Assembly (NCBI GenBank): GCA_002436105.1
Contig: DIXU01000005.1
Span: forward strand, 57,779 to 121,778
Direction: 5' to 3'
From: Candidatus Aminicenantes bacterium UBA6072
GTDB taxonomy: Bacteria > Acidobacteriota > Aminicenantia > UBA2199
DNA: 64,000 nucleotides
The position numbers were made by a program, and so were the translations under genes. The notes beneath the pieces were generated by a model. It saw only the letters and a list, made by a program, of their open reading frames with translations. It did no database searches and was not told the origin of the DNA. How positions within the stretch are numbered: position 1 is the stretch's first letter; each line of letters starts with the position of its first letter. Below are positions 42,698 through 52,301 of this stretch, piece after piece.

Positions 42698-44809
42698 TCA
42701 CTTCTCACGCTCTTCTGACTCTTTCACTCCTTCATCAAAGACCGTGTTGCGGATCATCCTCTCGGTGTCGTAGGGCGCCGGGCCGCCGCCCAGATAGGTG
42801 TGAAACCACTCGAGGTGGGCGTTGTAATAAACCGGCATCGACTTCAGGTTGTCGGGCCAATGGCCGTCGTTCTTGAAGACGATCAGGCGCGAGGGAACCC
42901 CTTGCGACTGCAGGTCGGTGAAGAAGTGCAGGCTCTGGGTGTAGGGGACGCGGTAGTCGCGCTCGCCGGTGATCACCAGGCAGGGCGTCTTGTAGCCGGC
43001 CGCCCGCGAGGAGGGGTTCATGCGCTCGTATCCCCCGGCGTCGGCCCAGGGCACCCCCCCCAGGTCCCATTGCGGGAACCAGAGTTCCTCGGTGGCGCCG
43101 TGCATCGAGCGCAGGTCGTAAACCCCCATCATCGCCGCCAGCGCCTTGAAGCGGGTCGGCTGACCCTCGAGCCACATCATGGCGTATCCGCCCCAGGACC
43201 AGCCCATGGCCCCCATGCGTCCGGCATCGACATAGGGCAGGCCTGCCAGGTGGTCGGCCACCTTCTCGATGTCCTCCATCACCCTGCCGTTCCAGTCCTT
43301 GGAGATGGCGGCGGTGAATTCCTGCCCGAAGCCGGTCGAGCCGTGGGGGTTGGGGAAGGCCACGACGTAGCCGGCGCCCGGGTAGACCTGCCAATCGCCG
43401 CGGAAACTGTCGTGCCACATCGATTGCGGACCACCGTGGACATTGAGGATCAGGGGGTATTTCCTTGCCGGGTCGAACCCGTGGGGCTTGACGACGAATA
43501 CCTGGATGTCCCGGCCATTCGCCCCCTTGACCCGGATCTGCTCGGCGGGACGGATGTCGACCTCTTGCTCCAAGGCCAGGTTGAATGTCGTCAGGCGGCG
43601 GGGCGGCCGGCCGTCGAAGCGGGCCGTCCAGAGCTCGACCGGCTCACCCACCGCCGAGCGGGTGTAGACGACGCCGCGGTTGCCGGCAAGGACCACGAAA
43701 TCGCGGATACTCTCGTCCACGAGCACCCGGCTGAGCTTGCCCGACGCGACGTCTGCCTTGAAGAGCGGCGTCCGCCCCTTCTCCTGGACCAGGAAATAGA
43801 CCGCCTGCGAGTCGGGAGCCCAGCGCACGGCCTCCACCCAATTGTCGATCGTCGCGGTCAGGACGCGGGAGGTCTTCTGCAACCGGTCATAAAGGGCGAG
43901 GCGGAAGCAATCGGCCTCGTAGCCGGGAGTCGCCTGGGTGCGGTAGGCGATCCAGCGGCCGTCGGGCGAATAGAGGGGATCGCCGTCGAAGGCGGTGTTG
44001 GCGGCGGTGAGCGAACGGGGCTCTCCCTTGCCGTCGGCGGCGAGGAGCAGCAGGTCGCTGTTGGTCGAGATCTCGGGCCGGGCATCGGGATTGTGCACCA
44101 CGCAGATTTCCCGGTGGTCGGGCGACGCGTCAAAGCCCCGGCCGTTGCCGTGGTTGAAGGTCGGGAAGTCGGCCTGGCCGGCGGTCAGCATCGTCACCTT
44201 TCCCGACTCCAGTTCGCAGCGGAACAGATGGCTGTAGCGGAATTCACGGTACGAATCCCAGTGCCGGTAAAGGAGTGAATCGGCCAGGTGGGCCTGGACC
44301 GGCCCGCTGGCCAGCCTTTCGGCCTGCTTTTTGTGGCAGTCGCCTTCGGCGCCGCACTCGGGATAGACCGCTGCGGTGAAGACCAGGCTCTTGCCGTCGG
44401 CCAGGGGCAGCGGCGAGGAGACGCCCGCGGCGAAATCGGTGATTTTCCTGGCCTCGCCGCCGTCGACCGGCAGGGCGTAAAGCTGGGGCGAGCCGTTGCG
44501 GTCGGCCACGAAGAAAAGCATCTTGCCGTCCGGCGACCAGCAGGCCGAGCGCTCGGAACCGGGCTGGGTGGTCAGCTGCCGCACCGCCCCGGTCGGCAGG
44601 TGCAGCTCGTAGAGATCGGTATTGCGCTCCGCCTTCCTGAGGTCGGTGGACGAAACCTCGAACGCCAGCCGGTCGCCGCTCGGGGAAAGGGCCAGGCCCG
44701 ACACGCCCTTCAGCCTATAAAGGTCATCGATGGTAAAGGGCCTCTTTTCGGCGGCCGGCGCCGCCAGGCTGGCAACGGCCAGCAGGATGACCAGAGACAT
44801 TTGTTTCAT
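42698..44809 (-). CDS. Secreted S9 prolyl oligopeptidase-family peptidase
   Basis: 703 residues from MKQMSLVILLAVASLAAPA (signal peptide). Another ATG six bases earlier is possible, but the ribosome binding site AGGAGG is better spaced for this one. An N-terminal beta-propeller has TolB-like repeats (ACWSPDGKMLFFVADRNG, PLYSPDGRWIAYRT). The C-terminal alpha/beta hydrolase shows the Ser in GWSWGGYAMMW and the catalytic His near NDGHWPDN. It is a probable dipeptidyl/acylaminoacyl peptidase of the periplasm. The charged C-terminus (VKESEEREK) is encoded by DNA with a 7-bp period. Confidence 0.9.
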   Translation of the reverse strand: MKQMSLVILLAVASLAAPAAEKRPFTIDDLYRLKGVSGLALSPSGDRLAFEVSSTDLRKAERNTDLYELHLPTGAVRQLTTQPGSERSACWSPDGKMLFFVADRNGSPQLYALPVDGGEARKITDFAAGVSSPLPLADGKSLVFTAAVYPECGAEGDCHKKQAERLASGPVQAHLADSLLYRHWDSYREFRYSHLFRCELESGKVTMLTAGQADFPTFNHGNGRGFDASPDHREICVVHNPDARPEISTNSDLLLLAADGKGEPRSLTAANTAFDGDPLYSPDGRWIAYRTQATPGYEADCFRLALYDRLQKTSRVLTATIDNWVEAVRWAPDSQAVYFLVQEKGRTPLFKADVASGKLSRVLVDESIRDFVVLAGNRGVVYTRSAVGEPVELWTARFDGRPPRRLTTFNLALEQEVDIRPAEQIRVKGANGRDIQVFVVKPHGFDPARKYPLILNVHGGPQSMWHDSFRGDWQVYPGAGYVVAFPNPHGSTGFGQEFTAAISKDWNGRVMEDIEKVADHLAGLPYVDAGRMGAMGWSWGGYAMMWLEGQPTRFKALAAMMGVYDLRSMHGATEELWFPQWDLGGVPWADAGGYERMNPSSRAAGYKTPCLVITGERDYRVPYTQSLHFFTDLQSQGVPSRLIVFKNDGHWPDNLKSMPVYYNAHLEWFHTYLGGGPAPYDTERMIRNTVFDEGVKESEEREK

Positions 44810-44831
44810 GGGCATGTACCTCCTCGTCTTC

Positions 44832-45016
44832 GTGATTCGTAAATCGTGATTCGTGATTCGCATGAGAAACAATGGCAAAATCGTGACTGTGCGACATTTT
44901 TCGTACCGGCATCCCGGCTGGATGAATCCAAAACCAAGTTCATTGCGGCCTGCCGCTTACCCGACCTCTTCTCTTCACGAATCACGAATCACGAAAAACG
45001 AATTACGAATCACGGA
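44832..45016. repeat. Inverted pair of GTGATTC heptad arrays
   Basis: Left arm 44832-44866 (GTGATTC, GTAAATC, GTGATTC, GTGATTC, G) and right arm 44973-45016 with CACGAAT-type units (the complementary orientation), separated by ~106 bp. The left arm lies immediately upstream of the S9 peptidase ribosome binding site, and the right arm ends 8 bp before the nupC stop. Confidence 0.85.
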
Positions 45017-45024
45017 ACAGCCGT

Positions 45025-46374
45025 TCAGCCAAGCAATATGCCCGCCAGGGTGGCGGTCATCAGGGTGGCCAGCGTGCCGCCCAGGACCGCCTTCAGCCCC
45101 AGCGCCGCGATATCCTTCTTGCGGTGCGGCGCCATGGGGGCGATGCCGCCGATCTGGATGGCGATCGAGGAGAAGTTGGCGAAGCCGCACATGGCGTAGG
45201 TGGCCATGGTGACGGCCTTGGGGCTCAGGGCGCCCTGCCGGATCAGGCCGACCAGGTCGATGTAGCCGACAAACTCGTTGAGCACCACCTTGGTGCCAAG
45301 CAGGCTGCCGAAATGGAAGGCGTCGGCCGCGGGCACGCCGATGCCGACGGCCAGGTAGCGCAGCACCACGCCGAAAACGAGCTGCAGCGACAGGGGCATG
45401 CCGAAATGGGCCCGCAGGTAGGCATTGACCCCCAGCAGGTCGCCCAGGCCGGTGAAGAGGTAGTTGATCAGGGCGATGCCGGCGATGAAGGCGATGAGCA
45501 TGGCCCCGACGTTCAGCGCCAGCTGCATGCCGTCACCGGCGCCCGTGGCCGCCGCCTCGATGACGTTGTCGGCGTTCTTCTCCACCTTCAGGTTGACCTT
45601 GCCCCGGGTCGCCGGCGTGCCGGTTTCAGGGAAAAGGACCTTGGAGATGACCAGCCCGGCCGGCGCCGCCATGACGCTGGCCGCCAGCAGCTGCACGGCG
45701 AAGCGCAGCTGCGCCTCGGCCAGGGGGATCTTCTGCACCTCGGCCAGGGCCTGGCCGAGCATCTGGATGTAGGCGGCCATCACGCCGCCGGCGATGGTGG
45801 CCATGCCGCCGACCATGACGGTCAGGATCTCGGAATTGGTCATGTTGCCGATATAGGGCTTGACCAGCAGCGGCGCCTCGGTCTGGCCCACGAAGATGTT
45901 GGCGGTATTGGAGAGCGACTCGGCCCCCGAGGTGCCCAGGAGCTTGGCCATGAGCCAGGCCATGCCCTTGACCACCGCCTGCAGGATGCCGAGGTAATAG
46001 AGGACCGAGGTCAGGGTGGCCACGAAGACGATCGTCGGCAGCACCTGGAAGGCGAAGTAGACGCCCAGGCTGTCCGGCCCCGAGTTGGCCGCCAGGCGGC
46101 CGAAGACGAAGCGCGAGCCCTCGGTGGTGAAGCCGAGCAGGCTGACCACGGCGCCGCCCAGCCAGGAGATGACCGCCTTGGGCCAGCCCAGCGGCGCGAA
46201 CCAGGAACGCAGGGCGTCGGCATAGAGGATGAAGACGGCGAAGACCAGCTGGATGAGGATGCCCTTGCCGACCAGGGGCCAGCTGACGCGCCGGCGGTTG
46301 TTGGAGAACAGCAGGGCGATGCCGATGATCAGGAACAAACCCAGAATGCCGCGCAGGAGCGAGATCAGGTTCAT
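45025..46374 (-). CDS. nupC: NupC-type concentrative nucleoside transporter
   Basis: 449 residues, multi-pass inner-membrane CNT family. The nucleoside-site motif GQTEAPLLVKPYIGNMTNSE and the later TKVVLNEFVGYIDL are intact. It couples nucleoside uptake to a cation gradient. It has its own strong promoter. It is longer than E. coli NupC (400 aa) owing to a ~40-residue segment around GTPATRGKVNLKVEKNADN. The downstream neighbour is the S9 peptidase; upstream is the udk-hpt-add operon. Confidence 0.94.
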   Translation of the reverse strand: MNLISLLRGILGLFLIIGIALLFSNNRRRVSWPLVGKGILIQLVFAVFILYADALRSWFAPLGWPKAVISWLGGAVVSLLGFTTEGSRFVFGRLAANSGPDSLGVYFAFQVLPTIVFVATLTSVLYYLGILQAVVKGMAWLMAKLLGTSGAESLSNTANIFVGQTEAPLLVKPYIGNMTNSEILTVMVGGMATIAGGVMAAYIQMLGQALAEVQKIPLAEAQLRFAVQLLAASVMAAPAGLVISKVLFPETGTPATRGKVNLKVEKNADNVIEAAATGAGDGMQLALNVGAMLIAFIAGIALINYLFTGLGDLLGVNAYLRAHFGMPLSLQLVFGVVLRYLAVGIGVPAADAFHFGSLLGTKVVLNEFVGYIDLVGLIRQGALSPKAVTMATYAMCGFANFSSIAIQIGGIAPMAPHRKKDIAALGLKAVLGGTLATLMTATLAGILLG

Positions 46375-46409
46375 GATGCACCTATGGCTCGGTACGGATT
46401 TAAAAAATC

Positions 46410-46438
46410 ATAGTAGCCATGCCTCAGGGAAATGTCAA
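46410..46438 (-). promoter_or_regulatory. Strong promoter of nupC
   Basis: Reverse strand TTGACA (46438-46433), 17-bp spacer, TACTAT (46415-46410), with a leader of about 30 nt. Confidence 0.8.
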
Positions 46439-46460
46439 GGAGTGCCAGGGCCGGATCTAC

Positions 46461-46565
46461 GTGACGAGTGACAAGTAACGAGTGACGAGCAACCGCACTA
46501 TTTCGAATTATTATCTGCTGCTCTTTTCTTCCTCGTCACTTGTCACTGGTAACTTGTCACTGATC
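46461..46565. repeat. Inverted pair of GTGACGA heptad arrays
   Basis: Left arm 46461-46489 (GTGACGA, GTGACAA, GTAACGA, GTGACGA, G); right arm about 46529-46565 in the opposite sense (CTCGTCACTTGTCACTGG...). The spacer of ~40 bp ends in CTCTTTTCTTC. The right arm includes the stop codon of the adenosine deaminase gene (46564-46566). Confidence 0.88.
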
Positions 46566-47772
46566 ACGTGTATTGCTTTTCGATCTTCTCGTAGTACTCG
46601 ATGATCTGGTGCACGTACTCGCGCTTCTTGATGTAGCTGCCGGGAAAGAAGCTGCGCTTGAAGCCGTAGATGACGAAGTTCTTCAGTTCCTTGGGGGTGA
46701 TGTGGAAGGCCTGGACCGCCTTCTGGATCTCTGTGCTCACCGTGGTCTGGGAGACGGTGCGGTTGTCGGTGCAGAAGGTGGCCGAAAGCTTGGCCTTGCG
46801 CATGTGGCGGAAGGAGTGGCGCGCCAGGTCGCGGATGGCCGGGATGGTCTGCAGGTTCGAGGTCAGGCAGACCTCGATGGTGATGCGCCGGTCGGCGATG
46901 AACTGCACCAGGTTGGCGATGTAGGCCTTCTTGTCCCTGATGTCGGGGCTCTTGATCATGTGGGGATCGAACAGGAAGACGGCATGGCCCAGGCGGTCGG
47001 CGTGCAGGTCGGTGATGGCCTGGAAGATGCTTTCCGGGCCGTAGGCCTCGCCGGCATGGACGGTCTTCTTGAGGAAGTGCTTGTGGGCCAGGGCGTAGGC
47101 CTGGGCATGGTCGCCGGCCGGGTAGCCGGCTTCGGCGCCGGCGAGGTCGAAGCCGACGATGGGCAGGCCCAGGCGGTCGCGCGCCTCCACCGCCGCGCGC
47201 ACCAGCTCCTGGGAGGCCAGGGCGAAAACCCACTTGCGCTCGGAATGGGCGTGCACGTCGAGCAGGCTGTCGAAGTAGGAGGAGAAGCCCTTGCCGAACA
47301 TGCGCATGGCGCAGGCGATGATGCCGTACTCGAAGGGCGGTTCGCCGCCGCGCTTCACTTCCGGCCGGGCGTTGAACTCGTCCTTGGCCCGGGCCAGGCC
47401 GCGGTCGAGCGCCGCCATGACGTCGATGCTGGTCATGCGGGCGTTCTGGTGCAGCTGGGGCGCGAAGCGCACCTCGATGTAGCGCACCCCCTCGTGCTGG
47501 TTGTCCACGGCCAGCTCGTAGCCCACGCGCGCCAGCGCCTCCGGCGTCTGCATGACGGCCGTGGTGTAGGCGAAGCCCTTCAGGTACTCGGGCAGGTCGG
47601 CATAAGCGTTCTTGAAGACCAGGCGGCGCAGCCCGGCCTCGTCCCAGGCCGGAAGCTCGACCCCCTGCTCCCGGGCCAGCTCGACCAGGGTCGAGAGGCG
47701 CAGCGAGCCGTCCAGGTGCAGGTGCAGGTCGGTCTTAGGGATCCTCTCGATGAATTCCCTGCTGATCTTCAT
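46564..47772 (-). CDS. add: Adenosine deaminase family protein
   Basis: 402 residues. Zinc ligands in TDLHLHLDGSLR (N-terminus), the HAGEAYGPESI His/Glu pair and a late CTDNRTVSQTT segment, which is the TDNR variant seen in many bacterial adenosine deaminases. LTSNLQT also fits. It deaminates adenosine or deoxyadenosine to inosine forms; a related purine-nucleoside substrate cannot be excluded. It is one base after the hpt-like stop, with AAGGAG upstream. Its last codons merge into a heptad array. Confidence 0.92.
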   Translation of the reverse strand: MKISREFIERIPKTDLHLHLDGSLRLSTLVELAREQGVELPAWDEAGLRRLVFKNAYADLPEYLKGFAYTTAVMQTPEALARVGYELAVDNQHEGVRYIEVRFAPQLHQNARMTSIDVMAALDRGLARAKDEFNARPEVKRGGEPPFEYGIIACAMRMFGKGFSSYFDSLLDVHAHSERKWVFALASQELVRAAVEARDRLGLPIVGFDLAGAEAGYPAGDHAQAYALAHKHFLKKTVHAGEAYGPESIFQAITDLHADRLGHAVFLFDPHMIKSPDIRDKKAYIANLVQFIADRRITIEVCLTSNLQTIPAIRDLARHSFRHMRKAKLSATFCTDNRTVSQTTVSTEIQKAVQAFHITPKELKNFVIYGFKRSFFPGSYIKKREYVHQIIEYYEKIEKQYT

Positions 47773-47773
47773 G

Positions 47774-48340
47774 CTATTTCTCCTTTTCCAGCTCCAGGCT
47801 GCGCGCCACCTCGGGCTTGTAGCGGGCGATCTCGCCGGGCTCGAGGCCGTTCAGCTCGTGGGGAAACACCAGCCACTTGTCGGTCTCGTGCACGTAGAAG
47901 TCGGGCGTGCGATCGGTGCGGTTGTTGCCGGGCTTGAAAAAGACGGTGGCCACGCGGATGTCGTGCGGCGCGTTGCGCCGCGCGCGCTCGCGCAGCGACT
48001 GGATGATGGCCTGGATGCTCAGGCCCGTGTCGAACACGTCGTCGACGATCAGCAGGCGGTGATCGGCGCCGGCGTTGTCCACGATATAGCCCAGGCCGTG
48101 GATGCGGATCTGCTTGCCGCGCCGCTCGATGCCTTCATAGGAAGAGGTACGGATGGCGATGTGGTCGCTCGGCACGCCATTATGCTCCAGCAGCTCCTGC
48201 ACGGCGATGCCCACCGGCGTGCCGCCGCGCCAGACGCCGACGATGAAGTCGGGCCGGAAGCCGCTCTCCAGTACGCGCCGCCCCAGGCGGAACGAATCCT
48301 CCAGCAATTCCTGGGCGCTGATGAATCTTTTTTCGGCCAT
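47774..48340 (-). CDS. Purine phosphoribosyltransferase-like protein
   Basis: 188 residues. Type I PRTase with the PRPP loop LLIVDDVFDTGLSI and an N-terminal IVGVWRGGTPVG. Of the hypoxanthine/xanthine-guanine PRTase group by layout. ADA-produced inosine, PNP-produced hypoxanthine and this enzyme would form a salvage route; base specificity is inferred from context. It lies between udk and add in one operon. Confidence 0.82.
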   Translation of the reverse strand: MAEKRFISAQELLEDSFRLGRRVLESGFRPDFIVGVWRGGTPVGIAVQELLEHNGVPSDHIAIRTSSYEGIERRGKQIRIHGLGYIVDNAGADHRLLIVDDVFDTGLSIQAIIQSLRERARRNAPHDIRVATVFFKPGNNRTDRTPDFYVHETDKWLVFPHELNGLEPGEIARYKPEVARSLELEKEK

Positions 48341-48359
48341 GTTTCCGTCCTCTCCTTTC

Positions 48360-48998
48360 TCAGCGGTCCCGGCTCCCGCCGCCGCGCAGGCGCTGGCGGA
48401 TCATGGTCACGACCATGGCGGTCGAGACCGGGTTGTGCCCCTCGGGGATGATGATGTCGGCGTACTTGCGGCTGGGCTCGACGAAGGCCTCGTGCATCGG
48501 GCGCACCGTCCCCAGGTACTGGCCGATCACCGAATCCATGCTGCGCCGGCGCTCCAGGATGTCGCGCTTCAGCCGGCGGATGAAGCGCAGGTCGGCGGCG
48601 GTGTCGACGAAGATCTTGACGTCCATCAGCTCGCGCAGCGCCTGCTCGCAGAAGATCAGGATGCCCTCGATGACGATCACCTTGGCCGGCTTCTTGACGA
48701 TGCCCTTTTTCAGCCGTGCGTGGGTGGAAAAGTCGTAGACCGGCATCTCGATTCTCCGGCCGGCGATCAGCTCGCGCAGGTGGCGCACCATCAGGTCGGT
48801 CTCCAGGGCGTCGGGATGGTCGAAGTTGATGCGGGCGCGCTCGGCCAGGGGCAGATGGCTGGCGTCCCGGTAATAGGCGTCGTGCTGGATCATCACCATC
48901 TGCGGGTGATTGATGCTTTCCATGATGGCGTTGGCGATGGTGGTCTTGCCCGAGGCCGTGCCGCCGGCCACCCCGATGATCAAGGGCTTTCTCTTCAT
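48360..48998 (-). CDS. udk: Uridine kinase
   Basis: 212 residues from MKRKPLIIGVAGGTASGKTT (Walker A). Phosphorylates uridine and cytidine. IQHDAYYRD holds the catalytic Asp, and NFDHPDALETDL, MPVYDFSTHAR and VIVIEGILIF are family motifs. The frame runs upstream, but this ATG is fixed by homology and sits 6 bp after a promoter -10 with no ribosome binding site (leaderless). It leads udk-hpt-add. Confidence 0.95.
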   Translation of the reverse strand: MKRKPLIIGVAGGTASGKTTIANAIMESINHPQMVMIQHDAYYRDASHLPLAERARINFDHPDALETDLMVRHLRELIAGRRIEMPVYDFSTHARLKKGIVKKPAKVIVIEGILIFCEQALRELMDVKIFVDTAADLRFIRRLKRDILERRRSMDSVIGQYLGTVRPMHEAFVEPSRKYADIIIPEGHNPVSTAMVVTMIRQRLRGGGSRDR

Positions 48999-49004
48999 CG
49001 GCCC

Positions 49005-49033
49005 ATGGTAGCACAGGCGTGACCGCGAGTCAA
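49005..49033 (-). promoter_or_regulatory. Leaderless-type promoter of udk-hpt-add
   Basis: Reverse strand TTGACT (49033-49028), 17-bp spacer, TGCTACCAT extended -10 (TACCAT 49010-49005), six bases, ATG. Confidence 0.7.
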
Positions 49034-49090
49034 AACGGCCGTTGTGCCGCGCTTCGGGAGGCATATATTTTTTTTTGCCGAGGGGGGGGA

Positions 49091-49118
49091 TTGATTTTTC
49101 AATTTTTTGGATTAAACT
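49091..49118 (+). promoter_or_regulatory. Candidate promoter of the TonB-dependent receptor
   Basis: TTGATT (49091-49096), 16-bp AT-rich spacer, TAAACT (49113-49118); leader of about 37 nt with AAAGGAGGAG. Confidence 0.55.
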
Positions 49119-49161
49119 ATGCTTCATGTCAAAGCAACAAATTAAAAGGAGGAGTATATTC

Positions 49162-52100
49162 ATGAAAAGAGCACTTTTCTCAGTCCTGCTGTTCTGCCTC
49201 ATCCTCCCCGGGCTGATCACGGCCCAGGGCGTGACGACGGCAGCGTTCAACGGGCTGGTCACGGACGTCGACAACAATCCCGTCGTCGGCGCCACCGTCA
49301 CCGCCGTGCATACGCCCACCGGGACGGTCTACACGGCCGTCAGCCGCATGGACGGCCTGTTCAACATCCCGGCCGTCCGCGCCGGCGGCCCCTACACGGT
49401 CACCATCTCCATGGAGCCTTTCAAGACCCAGGAGATCAAGGGCATCACCCTGAGACTGGGCGAGGACCGCAACCTGAAGTTCCAGCTGGCGCTGGAAACG
49501 ATCGCCGAGGAGGTCACCGTCATCGCCTCCAACCCGATCATTTCGGAAGGACGCACCGGTGCCGCCCAGAACGTCAGCACGGCCATCATCGAGAGCATGC
49601 CCTCGATCGGCCGCTCGTTCGACGACTTCGCCCGCCTGGCCCCGCAGGTGGACTCCCGCGGCGGCGGCGCCTTCTCGGCCGCCGGCAAGAGCAGCCGCTA
49701 CAATGACATCAAGATCGACGGCGCCGTCAACAACGACCTGTTCGGCCTCGGCTCCAGCGGCACCCCCGGACTCTCGGCGCCGATCTCGCTGGACGCCGTC
49801 CAGGAGTTCCAGCTGGTCATCGCCCCCTACGACGTCCGCCAGGGCGGCTTCACCGGCAGCAGCCTGAACGCCATCACCCGCAGCGGCGCCAACACCTTCG
49901 CCGGCTCGGCCTATTACTTCGGCCGCAACGAGGGCTTCGTGGGCAAGGGCTTCGAGGACAAGAAATACGGCAAGTTCAGCGAGAAGCAGTACGGCTTCCG
50001 CCTCGGCGGCCCGGTCATCAAGGACAAGCTGTTCTTCTTCGTCAGCGGCGAGATCGGCGACAACAAGGTCCCGACCACCTACGTCATCGACGACAGCGGC
50101 TCCTCCAACGACTTCGGCGGATCAAGCATCACCAAGGCCGACGCCGACCGCTTCGTCAGCATCCTGAAGAACACCTACGGCTACGACCCGGGCGGCTACG
50201 GCGAGGGCTACAAGGAAGTGATCACCGACAACTCCAAGATCTTCGCCCGCCTGGACTACAACATCAGCGACAAGCACCGCCTGACCCTGCGCCACAACTA
50301 CGTCACCGGCTCATCGGACCGCGTCCCCTCCAAGGCGTCCAACGTGGTCTTCCCCTTCGCCGACGTCTACTACGAGCTGAACAACAAGACCAATTCCACC
50401 GTCGCCCAGCTGAACAGCACCCTGGGCAGCAACCTGTTCAACGAGCTGACCCTGAACTACACCACCATCCGCGACTTCCGCGCCATCGGCGACACCCTCT
50501 TTCCGCAGGTGAACGTCACCGTCGCCGGCGGCTACAAGTTCACCGCCGGCACCGAGCAGTACTCGGGCGCCAACGGCCTGGACAACGACATCATCGAGAT
50601 CACCGACAACCTGACCTGGTACAAGGGCAAGCACACCTTCACCATCGGCACCCACAACGAGTTCTTCAGCTTCGCCAACCTCTACATCCGCAACTACTAC
50701 GGCTACTGGGAATTCGCCAGCCTGGACAACTTCGAGAAGGGCATCTCCTCGCGCTACTACCACGACTTCATTACCGCCAACCCCAAGGAGAAGTGGGTGC
50801 CCGAATTCAACGTCATGCAGCTGGGCGCCTACGCCGGCGACAACTGGGCCGTGCTGCCCAACCTGACCCTGACCCTGGGCCTGCGCCTCGACGTGCCGAT
50901 CCTCAATGACATCCCGACCGCCAACCCGCTGGTCGAGCAGGTCTTCGGCATCCGCACCGACCAGGTCGCCTCGGGCAACCTGCTGTTCTCGCCCCGCGTC
51001 GGCTTCAACTGGGACGTCAACAAGGACAAGAGGACCCAGGTGCGCGGCGGCATCGGCATCTTCTCCGGCCGCACCCCCTACGTGTGGATCTCCAACCAGT
51101 ACTCCAACACCGGCATGGAGTTCACCCGCCTCGACATCCGCAATCCGGGCTTCCTGTTCGTGCCCGACCCGCTGAACCAGCCTGAGGCCGGCGTCGGCGG
51201 CACCAGCGAGGTCGACGTCATCGACGACAAGTTCACCTATCCCCAGGTGCTGCGCACCAACCTGGCCGTCGACCGCGAGCTGCCCTGGGGCATCATCGGC
51301 ACCCTGGAGTTCATCTATTCCAAGAACATCAACGAGGTCCTGGTCAAGAACCTGAACCTGCGCCAGACCGGCGTCAGCGGCCTCGGCGGCCGCGTCATGT
51401 TCGCCCGCGACGTCGACAAGAAATTCACCGACGTCATCCTGCTGACCAACACCAGCAAGGGCTACCAGTACAGCCTCTCCGCCCAGTTCCAGAAGAGCTT
51501 CAACAAGGACTCCTGGGCCAACCTCACCTATACCTACGGCCAGGCCAAGGACGTCAACTCCGCCACCTCTTCGCAGGCCTCCTCCAACTTCGGCTACAAC
51601 CCCATCCGCTATGACGCCAACGACCCCGAGCTCGCCTGGTCCAACTACGACGTGCGCCACCGCATCGGCGCCGCCGTCTCCTACACCTTCCACTTCCTCA
51701 AGGAAGCCCCGACCAGCATCGGCCTCTTTTACGGCGGCCGTTCCGGGCGCCCCTACTCCACCACCTACAACTACTACGACGCCAACGGCGACGCCGCCGC
51801 CGGCAACGACCTGGTCTACATTCCCACCTCGATCGACGAAGTGATCATGGTCGACGACAGGGGCAACGTACTGGCCGACCAGAACGCCGCCTGGAACAAC
51901 CTGAACTCGTATATCGAGGAAGACCCGGGCCTGAGCAAGTACCGCGGCCAGATCGTGCCGCGCAACGCCAGCCGCGAACCCTGGAACCACGCCCTCGACG
52001 CCCGCATCGCCCAGGACATCCCCATCCCCGGCCTGAAGGACCACCGCCTGCAGGTCACCCTGGACATCGTCAACTTCCTCAACCTGCTGAACAAGGATTG

Positions 52101-52272
52101 GGGCAAGCTGTATTACGTCAGCAACCAGAACGACACCCCCTGGACACTCAAAGGCATCGACGCCGACACCGGCAGGCAGAAAGTCAATTACACCCCTCGC
52201 GCCCACCACTCGATCAGCAACCTCGCCTCGCGCTGGCAGATGCAGCTCGGACTGCGCTACTCGTTCAACTGA
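49162..52272 (+). CDS. Oar-like TonB-dependent outer-membrane receptor
   Basis: 1036 residues from MKRALFSVLLFCLILPGLITA (signal peptide); AAAGGAGG fixes this start over an upstream in-frame ATG at 49042. Residues ~27-105 form a carboxypeptidase-regulatory-like domain (FNGLVTDVDNNPVVGATV). A plug region follows (NVSTAIIESMPSIGRSFDDFARLAPQV), then a large barrel rich in aromatic strands and ending RYSFN. No TonB box is obvious. This is the Oar/SusC-like class common in Acidobacteriota. The ligand is unknown; it lies between the udk and pnp operons. A terminator follows at once, so it is monocistronic. Confidence 0.9.
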   Translation: MKRALFSVLLFCLILPGLITAQGVTTAAFNGLVTDVDNNPVVGATVTAVHTPTGTVYTAVSRMDGLFNIPAVRAGGPYTVTISMEPFKTQEIKGITLRLGEDRNLKFQLALETIAEEVTVIASNPIISEGRTGAAQNVSTAIIESMPSIGRSFDDFARLAPQVDSRGGGAFSAAGKSSRYNDIKIDGAVNNDLFGLGSSGTPGLSAPISLDAVQEFQLVIAPYDVRQGGFTGSSLNAITRSGANTFAGSAYYFGRNEGFVGKGFEDKKYGKFSEKQYGFRLGGPVIKDKLFFFVSGEIGDNKVPTTYVIDDSGSSNDFGGSSITKADADRFVSILKNTYGYDPGGYGEGYKEVITDNSKIFARLDYNISDKHRLTLRHNYVTGSSDRVPSKASNVVFPFADVYYELNNKTNSTVAQLNSTLGSNLFNELTLNYTTIRDFRAIGDTLFPQVNVTVAGGYKFTAGTEQYSGANGLDNDIIEITDNLTWYKGKHTFTIGTHNEFFSFANLYIRNYYGYWEFASLDNFEKGISSRYYHDFITANPKEKWVPEFNVMQLGAYAGDNWAVLPNLTLTLGLRLDVPILNDIPTANPLVEQVFGIRTDQVASGNLLFSPRVGFNWDVNKDKRTQVRGGIGIFSGRTPYVWISNQYSNTGMEFTRLDIRNPGFLFVPDPLNQPEAGVGGTSEVDVIDDKFTYPQVLRTNLAVDRELPWGIIGTLEFIYSKNINEVLVKNLNLRQTGVSGLGGRVMFARDVDKKFTDVILLTNTSKGYQYSLSAQFQKSFNKDSWANLTYTYGQAKDVNSATSSQASSNFGYNPIRYDANDPELAWSNYDVRHRIGAAVSYTFHFLKEAPTSIGLFYGGRSGRPYSTTYNYYDANGDAAAGNDLVYIPTSIDEVIMVDDRGNVLADQNAAWNNLNSYIEEDPGLSKYRGQIVPRNASREPWNHALDARIAQDIPIPGLKDHRLQVTLDIVNFLNLLNKDWGKLYYVSNQNDTPWTLKGIDADTGRQKVNYTPRAHHSISNLASRWQMQLGLRYSFN

Positions 52273-52301
52273 GTTCGACAGGAACCTAAGGAATAAAAAA
52301 A

